DNA of 64,000 bases. It comes from Ruminococcus sp. GTDB lineage: Bacteria; Bacillota; Clostridia; Oscillospirales; Ruminococcaceae. How positions within the stretch are numbered: the first letter of the stretch is position 1; each line of letters opens with the position of its first letter. The notes under the pieces were generated by a model. That model worked only from the letters and a program-made list of their open reading frames with translations. It was not told the origin of the DNA and did no database searches. The stretch is taken from NCBI GenBank assembly GCA_017534595.1, contig JAFXVY010000058.1, positions 62,001-126,000 on the forward strand, written 5' to 3'. A program made the translations under genes and the position numbers. This document shows, in pieces, positions 59,506-64,000 of the stretch.

Positions 59506-60713
59506 TCCGTACATTCGAGAACCGGACTGTGCTTTTCTTCGGGATAGCAGTTCTGCTTACCGCAGGGCTATTCTTCGGGCTGGGATACCTGTCCGTCGGG
59601 CTTTCAGAGCGTGAAGCGGCGATCGAAGCCTCGGAGCGTATGCTCGCAGCTGCCGGCAGGCTCTCAGAGCGCGGAGATATCCCCGATGAGGTCATAGCAG
59701 CGGCATTTGCCGACAAAAGCACCGCAGAGGCACAGCGCGGCAGCGAGATAATGAAAAACTACGGCTATGAGCTCGGCACAACGCGCGGCTTTGAATTCAT
59801 CGTCAATGGATCGGTGCTGCCGGCGGTAACGGCAGGAGCCGGAGTGCTTTTCTGCGGGATACTCGGTTTGACAGCGGTATATATAATCATCCGGGAGATA
59901 AGATGTGTGACCTCTGCGGGTTCCAAAAAGAAACGCTGCTCGGCTGATTTTTCAGACAATGATATTGTACTGCTTGCCGAAGCCGTAAACAGGCTGACCG
60001 ATGACCGTCTCGGGACGCTTGAACGCCTGTCCGGAGAGAAGCGGTATCTTGCCGATTATCTCCAGGACTTCTCACATCAGATCCGGACACCTGCCTCCGG
60101 CCTGACGCTCAACAACGAGATCATGAGATCGCACGAGCTACCGCGATCCGAACAGCTTGAATACCTCGAGCGTGACCGGGTATGTATCGAACGGATAAAC
60201 CGGCTTTGTGCTGAATCGTTGAAATCCGCAAGGCTCGATGCCGGCGCGGTGAAATACGAGATAAAGCTCTGCTCTGTTGCGGAGCTTACCGAGCGCTCCT
60301 GCTCGCCGCTCTACGAGCTTGCTTCTTCAAACGGGACTGATCTGAGTATTGATATACCGAGCGGGATCATGCTTGAATGTGATGAACTCTGGCTCGGAGA
60401 GGCTGTCTCTAACCTTGTGAAGAATGCCTGTGAGCATACTGTAAACGGCAGTGTGACCGTTACGGCAGACGAAACTCCGATGACAGTAAACATATATATC
60501 ACCGATGACGGCGAGGGTATAGCGAACGAGGACATTCCGCAGCTGTTCAGGCGGTTCTACTCCAAGCGCTCAGACCGCAACCCTACATCTGTCGGGATAG
60601 GTATGTCGATAGCCAAGCGTATCACCGAGGATATGAACGGCAGGATATACATTGACAGTGAACAGGGCTTCGGAACAAAGGTGCGTCTTGAATTTCTAAA
60701 ACGTCAGGCATAA
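59493..60713 (+). CDS. Sensor histidine kinase
   Basis: 406 aa. Two transmembrane helices (about 13-33 and 108-130) frame an extracellular sensor of about 75 residues. Then the HisKA region with the phosphorylated His in DFSHQIRTPASG, and the ATPase domain: N box NLVKNACEH, G1 DDGEGI, G2 GIGMSIAKR. It is typical of small two-helix kinases that work with ABC transporters. The 13-bp overlap with the regulator gene indicates one operon. Confidence 0.93.
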   Translation: MGRLIRTFENRTVLFFGIAVLLTAGLFFGLGYLSVGLSEREAAIEASERMLAAAGRLSERGDIPDEVIAAAFADKSTAEAQRGSEIMKNYGYELGTTRGFEFIVNGSVLPAVTAGAGVLFCGILGLTAVYIIIREIRCVTSAGSKKKRCSADFSDNDIVLLAEAVNRLTDDRLGTLERLSGEKRYLADYLQDFSHQIRTPASGLTLNNEIMRSHELPRSEQLEYLERDRVCIERINRLCAESLKSARLDAGAVKYEIKLCSVAELTERSCSPLYELASSNGTDLSIDIPSGIMLECDELWLGEAVSNLVKNACEHTVNGSVTVTADETPMTVNIYITDDGEGIANEDIPQLFRRFYSKRSDRNPTSVGIGMSIAKRITEDMNGRIYIDSEQGFGTKVRLEFLKRQA

Positions 60714-60724
60714 AAATTTGTTTT

Positions 60725-60757
60725 TGTAACTTTGCTGTAATGTTGGGGGTGTATAAT
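60725..60757 (+). promoter_or_regulatory. Candidate response-regulator-activated promoter of the ABC genes
   Basis: Direct repeats TGTAA at 60725-60729 and 60736-60740 have an 11-bp period, and no good -35 is present. The -10 TATAAT (60752-60757) follows. PhoB/OmpR family proteins bind this kind of site over the -35 region. Confidence 0.55.
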
Positions 60758-60797
60758 GAAAGCATAGGAAGTTCCTGTAACTGTAAGGAGGAAGAAT

Positions 60798-61490
60798 ATG
60801 GATAACGAACTTATAATAAGCGCCAAGGATCTGGTCAAGAGCTTCGGCTCGGGAGATAACAAGCTCACTGCCGTCGATCACGTCTCACTTGAGGTTTACA
60901 GCGGTGAGTTCGTGGCTATCACAGGAGAGAGCGGCAGCGGGAAATCGACGCTGCTCAATCTGCTCGGGGCTCTCGACACCCCCGATGAGGGTACCATAAT
61001 TGTCGGTGACGAGGAGCTGACAAAGCTCAAGGATCACCAGCTTGCGGCATACAGGCGCAGGCACTCCGGGTTCGTGTTCCAGTTTTACAACCTGATCTCG
61101 GTACTCAATGCGGAGGAGAACATAGCCCTCCCTCTCAATCTCGACGGGCGTAATGCCGACAAGAAAAAGCTCGACGAGCTGCTCTCACTGCTCGGGCTTT
61201 CCGAAAAGCGCTACTGCTATGCCTCACAGCTTTCGGGCGGACAGCAGCAGCGAGTTGCGATCGGCAGAGCCGTTATGGCCGAGCCTCCCTGCATCTTCGC
61301 GGATGAGCCCACCGGCAATCTCGACAGCCAGAACAGCCGTGAAATGATAGCGCTCTTCAAGCAGCTTATCGCCAAATACGGCACCACTGTCGTTCTCGTT
61401 ACGCACGACCCGAACGTTGCTGCAGAGGCCGACAGGGTCATCACGATGCGTGACGGCAAGATCATCGCGGAGAAGGTGAGGAAGCTATGA
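60798..61490 (+). CDS. ABC transporter ATP-binding protein (MacB/BceA-like)
   Basis: 230 aa. Walker A GESGSGKST, Q-loop, signature LSGGQQQRVA, Walker B CIFADEPTGNLDS, H-loop VTHDPN. This is the LolD/MacB subfamily, which works with FtsX-like permeases. It follows the two-component system by 85 bp but has its own promoter, and its stop overlaps the permease start (ATGA at 61487). Such three-part modules usually sense and remove peptide antibiotics, or act in cell-envelope stress. The RBS is AAGGAGG. Confidence 0.94.
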   Translation: MDNELIISAKDLVKSFGSGDNKLTAVDHVSLEVYSGEFVAITGESGSGKSTLLNLLGALDTPDEGTIIVGDEELTKLKDHQLAAYRRRHSGFVFQFYNLISVLNAEENIALPLNLDGRNADKKKLDELLSLLGLSEKRYCYASQLSGGQQQRVAIGRAVMAEPPCIFADEPTGNLDSQNSREMIALFKQLIAKYGTTVVLVTHDPNVAAEADRVITMRDGKIIAEKVRKL

Positions 61491-64000
61491 CCAAGCTTTT
61501 CACTATTGTTATCCGCTGGATGAAGAAAGACCGCAAACGAACGCTGCTGTCATTCTTGTCTATCGTCATGGCTATGTATCTGCTTACATTTCTCGGCATC
61601 TATTTCAGCTCTGCGGTCTCGATGATGCGATCGCTGACCGGTTTTGAAGACGGAACATACCATGCGGAGTTCATCTGCAGATCTGCTGATCAGGCGAAAC
61701 TCGTAACAAAGAACGCATCTGTTTCCGAGGGAGCATTGTATGTTGAGAGTCCCGACGGATCTGTATCTCTTCTGGATTCCTGCTTTTATGACAAATACTG
61801 CGACAAGAATAAGGGCGGCGACAATGACTTTGTCCCGCTGATCAAGCTCAACGGGACATCCTACGATACGCTTGACCTGAAATACGTGTCAAGCAGAATG
61901 GATATGTGCCTTGCCGCTGGCAATCTCAGCGAGCTTTCAGAAGATGGGATAAAAGAGATCAACGGCAGATTTCCCGAGAACTCAAATGAGATACTTCTCG
62001 GCTGGTTTGCGGCGTCCGAGCTCGGTCTTAAAATCGGCGATACTCTCGAGATAGAGGTCGGGGCACGCAAGGCAAGAGCTGAATATGCCACGCTTGAAAT
62101 GCCTCTTGAAGATCCCGATGAAATGATCACCAAGGAGGAGACCGACGAATACGGCTATTCCTCCGAAACTGATACTGCACTCGGGTTCGCCGGGAGAGAG
62201 CTGGGTGAAAAGCTTGAAAAAGTTCCAGACACAGAGTACAAGCCCGACGAGACCGGCGAGGCTATGAACGCTTTTTACAATAGTTTCAGAGATAACAGAA
62301 ATGACCTGTCGAGAAAGCTTTACAATGCTGCCAACGGAAAGTTAAGCTATACCTGCTGCTATGACGAAGAAAACAAAAAGGCGGTATGTACTGCCATAAG
62401 GCTGACCCCTCTTGATGAGACAGTCGATGTGCAGAAACTGAGCTATACGGTTGTCGGGATAGACAGAAACGGCATATGCCCTCCGCTCTGCTTCTATGTT
62501 GACGACCCGTTTGCAAAACCGTTTTTCGAGTTTGACGATCATGGGCAGCCCTATATGGAGTCTCCGTACAGATACACAGCCTGGGTGCGTATCAAGGACG
62601 GCCTTGATATCGACACCGAGGTCGCTCAGATAAGGAATTCAGCGGATATCCCGAAGGACGATCTCAAAAGAAGCTATGTTATAATGAACAATGATCTGAT
62701 ATTTTACGAAGGCCGCGGCTTTGAATATGCCACCGGCGGGAGCTCCGGTGTTGTAATTATGTTTTTGGTAATGGTACTCGTAGCGGCGGTATTTGTATTC
62801 TTTGCAAGGCTCATTATCAACAATGCTTTTGAGCTGTCGTCCGCTTACCGCGCCGAACAGTACGGTGCGCTTAAAACTATCGGCGCATCTAACCGGCAGA
62901 TATTTGCCATGGTGCTGACGGAGTGCATATTCTATCTAATAGCAGCGCTGCCTATATCTGTCGGACTCGCTGTGCTGACGGGCAAAGCCGTTATCTCGGG
63001 GATCCGGGATATCAGGATATTCGATCTGCAATACGGTGCTGGTATATCGGACAGGTTCTTTACACTTGAAATAATCCCGGCGATACTTATCGCTTCGGTC
63101 ATAGTTGCGGCATTCTCTGTATTATTCTCCGGCTACGCCTGCGCCATAAGGATCAGGAAGCTCTCGCCAATAGACGCCTCAAAAGCTCAGAACAGCAAGA
63201 AGGTCAAGGCGAAAAAGAGAAAGCCTCTGCAGGTCGGAAAGCTTGGATTCCCTTTCATATACGCGATAAGAAGCGCAAGAAAGAGCTTTATGCACGTCTC
63301 GATAACCATACTTGCGGCGATAATCAGCGGAACGATCGTTATCACGATATTCTCTCTGCTCAAGGGTATTGAGAGCGGTGCTTTGATCGAAGAAAAGTAC
63401 ATGGAGGACTTCTGGGTCGGCATCGAAAACACAAATGCCGGAAAACCGTTCGACATATACAAAGAATATAAACGTTTGGAAAACTCCGGGTTGTTTGAGA
63501 ATATCAGATTTTCAAGCAGCGGCATAACTGTCACCGACAGTGAACATACAGATCTCACCGATGAACAGCTCTCATTCCTCAACGATGAATATATCGGAAT
63601 GTTCAAAAAATACAGGTATGACGACACCGAAGGACTTAAAATAAATATCTTCCCGATAACGAGAGAGTCATTTAAGGATATAGGAGCCGATTTGAGCTAT
63701 GATGAGTTCCTCGCTGCCGACGGAGTGCTTGTCAGCAATTCAGCTTATGCCTACAACGACGAGGGGAGCGCGACCGCTGCCGTCATAAAAGAGGGCGCGA
63801 CCGAGCTTGCGCTGCCGCCGTCCCCGGAAAGTGAGAGCGGGTCCTGGTCCAAAGTAAAGATCGCGGGTCTGTTCGTTCCCGAATCGGGATCATCTTATGT
63901 TTGCTACCCTCAATCCATCTACGCCTATGTGCCTTTCGAGAGGTTTTACGATCTTGCAAAGGGGCTTGTTGACGACGGAGCAAATGTAGATCTGTCAAAT
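61487..64000 (+). CDS. FtsX-like ABC permease, partial (runs off the window)
   Basis: The first 838 codons are visible with no stop, so the gene continues beyond 64000. After an N-terminal helix (about 17-45) comes a large extracellular domain (about 46-415), then three helices with the FtsX core (RAEQYGALKTIGASNRQIFAMVL, followed by helices up to about 560). A second FtsX-like half begins near 585. The layout with a large extracellular domain is like the MacB/BceB permeases that move or detach amphiphilic peptides. Coupled to the ATPase by ATGA. Confidence 0.9.
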   Translation, partial: MTKLFTIVIRWMKKDRKRTLLSFLSIVMAMYLLTFLGIYFSSAVSMMRSLTGFEDGTYHAEFICRSADQAKLVTKNASVSEGALYVESPDGSVSLLDSCFYDKYCDKNKGGDNDFVPLIKLNGTSYDTLDLKYVSSRMDMCLAAGNLSELSEDGIKEINGRFPENSNEILLGWFAASELGLKIGDTLEIEVGARKARAEYATLEMPLEDPDEMITKEETDEYGYSSETDTALGFAGRELGEKLEKVPDTEYKPDETGEAMNAFYNSFRDNRNDLSRKLYNAANGKLSYTCCYDEENKKAVCTAIRLTPLDETVDVQKLSYTVVGIDRNGICPPLCFYVDDPFAKPFFEFDDHGQPYMESPYRYTAWVRIKDGLDIDTEVAQIRNSADIPKDDLKRSYVIMNNDLIFYEGRGFEYATGGSSGVVIMFLVMVLVAAVFVFFARLIINNAFELSSAYRAEQYGALKTIGASNRQIFAMVLTECIFYLIAALPISVGLAVLTGKAVISGIRDIRIFDLQYGAGISDRFFTLEIIPAILIASVIVAAFSVLFSGYACAIRIRKLSPIDASKAQNSKKVKAKKRKPLQVGKLGFPFIYAIRSARKSFMHVSITILAAIISGTIVITIFSLLKGIESGALIEEKYMEDFWVGIENTNAGKPFDIYKEYKRLENSGLFENIRFSSSGITVTDSEHTDLTDEQLSFLNDEYIGMFKKYRYDDTEGLKINIFPITRESFKDIGADLSYDEFLAADGVLVSNSAYAYNDEGSATAAVIKEGATELALPPSPESESGSWSKVKIAGLFVPESGSSYVCYPQSIYAYVPFERFYDLAKGLVDDGANVDLSN

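Overview
The window looks like ordinary chromosome from a Ruminococcus-like Firmicute (Oscillospiraceae/Ruminococcaceae). The clues are moderate GC, strong sigma-A promoters with 17-bp spacers, Thr-rich lipoprotein linkers, a mannan-degrading GH26 lipoprotein, decarboxylase sodium-pump subunits (OadG/OadB), and dipicolinate synthase genes that place it in a spore-forming lineage. The genus is an inference. I see no phage, insertion sequence, CRISPR array, tRNA or rRNA.

Layout. 1-11.4 kb: rsmD end (partial), a small membrane protein coupled to recD2, a cell-wall amidase, a pyrB that carries a PyrI-like zinc knuckle, a PcrA helicase, a VanY-type carboxypeptidase with an esterase, and gdhA. 11.5-18.5 kb: a MecA-like adaptor, smpB followed by a 92-bp tandem repeat and ssrA (tmRNA), a GNAT, a MerR-regulated YxlEFG-like ABC operon, and oadG-oadB. 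18.6-30 kb: a large exported protein of unknown function, a PdaA-like lipoprotein, an operon of DUF5662, RNase M5, a degenerate MBOAT and a degenerate DHHW protein, an RNA uracil methyltransferase, and a GT-39-like glycosyltransferase with an FAD oxidoreductase. 30-43.5 kb: valS behind a small leader ORF, SRP RNA-dnaX-ybaB-recR, an LCP ligase, HAD-pheA, a P-type Ca2+ ATPase and dpaAB. 43.6-64 kb: MarR with a heterodimeric ABC exporter, an ECF sigma/anti-sigma pair, Thr-rich lipoproteins including a transglutaminase and one coupled to an acyltransferase, a feoAB fusion operon, cdd, GH26 mannanase, and a two-component system with an ABC transporter whose permease runs off the window.

The most unusual points are these. 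An adjacent MBOAT/DHHW acyl-transfer pair has lost its catalytic residues in both partners. The aspartate carbamoyltransferase is fused to only the zinc half of PyrI. A conserved leader element occurs in two unrelated 5' UTRs. The smpB-ssrA gap holds a 92-bp tandem repeat, and the tmRNA tag ends in an extra alanine. The MerR, MarR and response-regulator modules each show a readable operator. A poly-Thr stalk lipoprotein is translationally coupled to a membrane acyltransferase.
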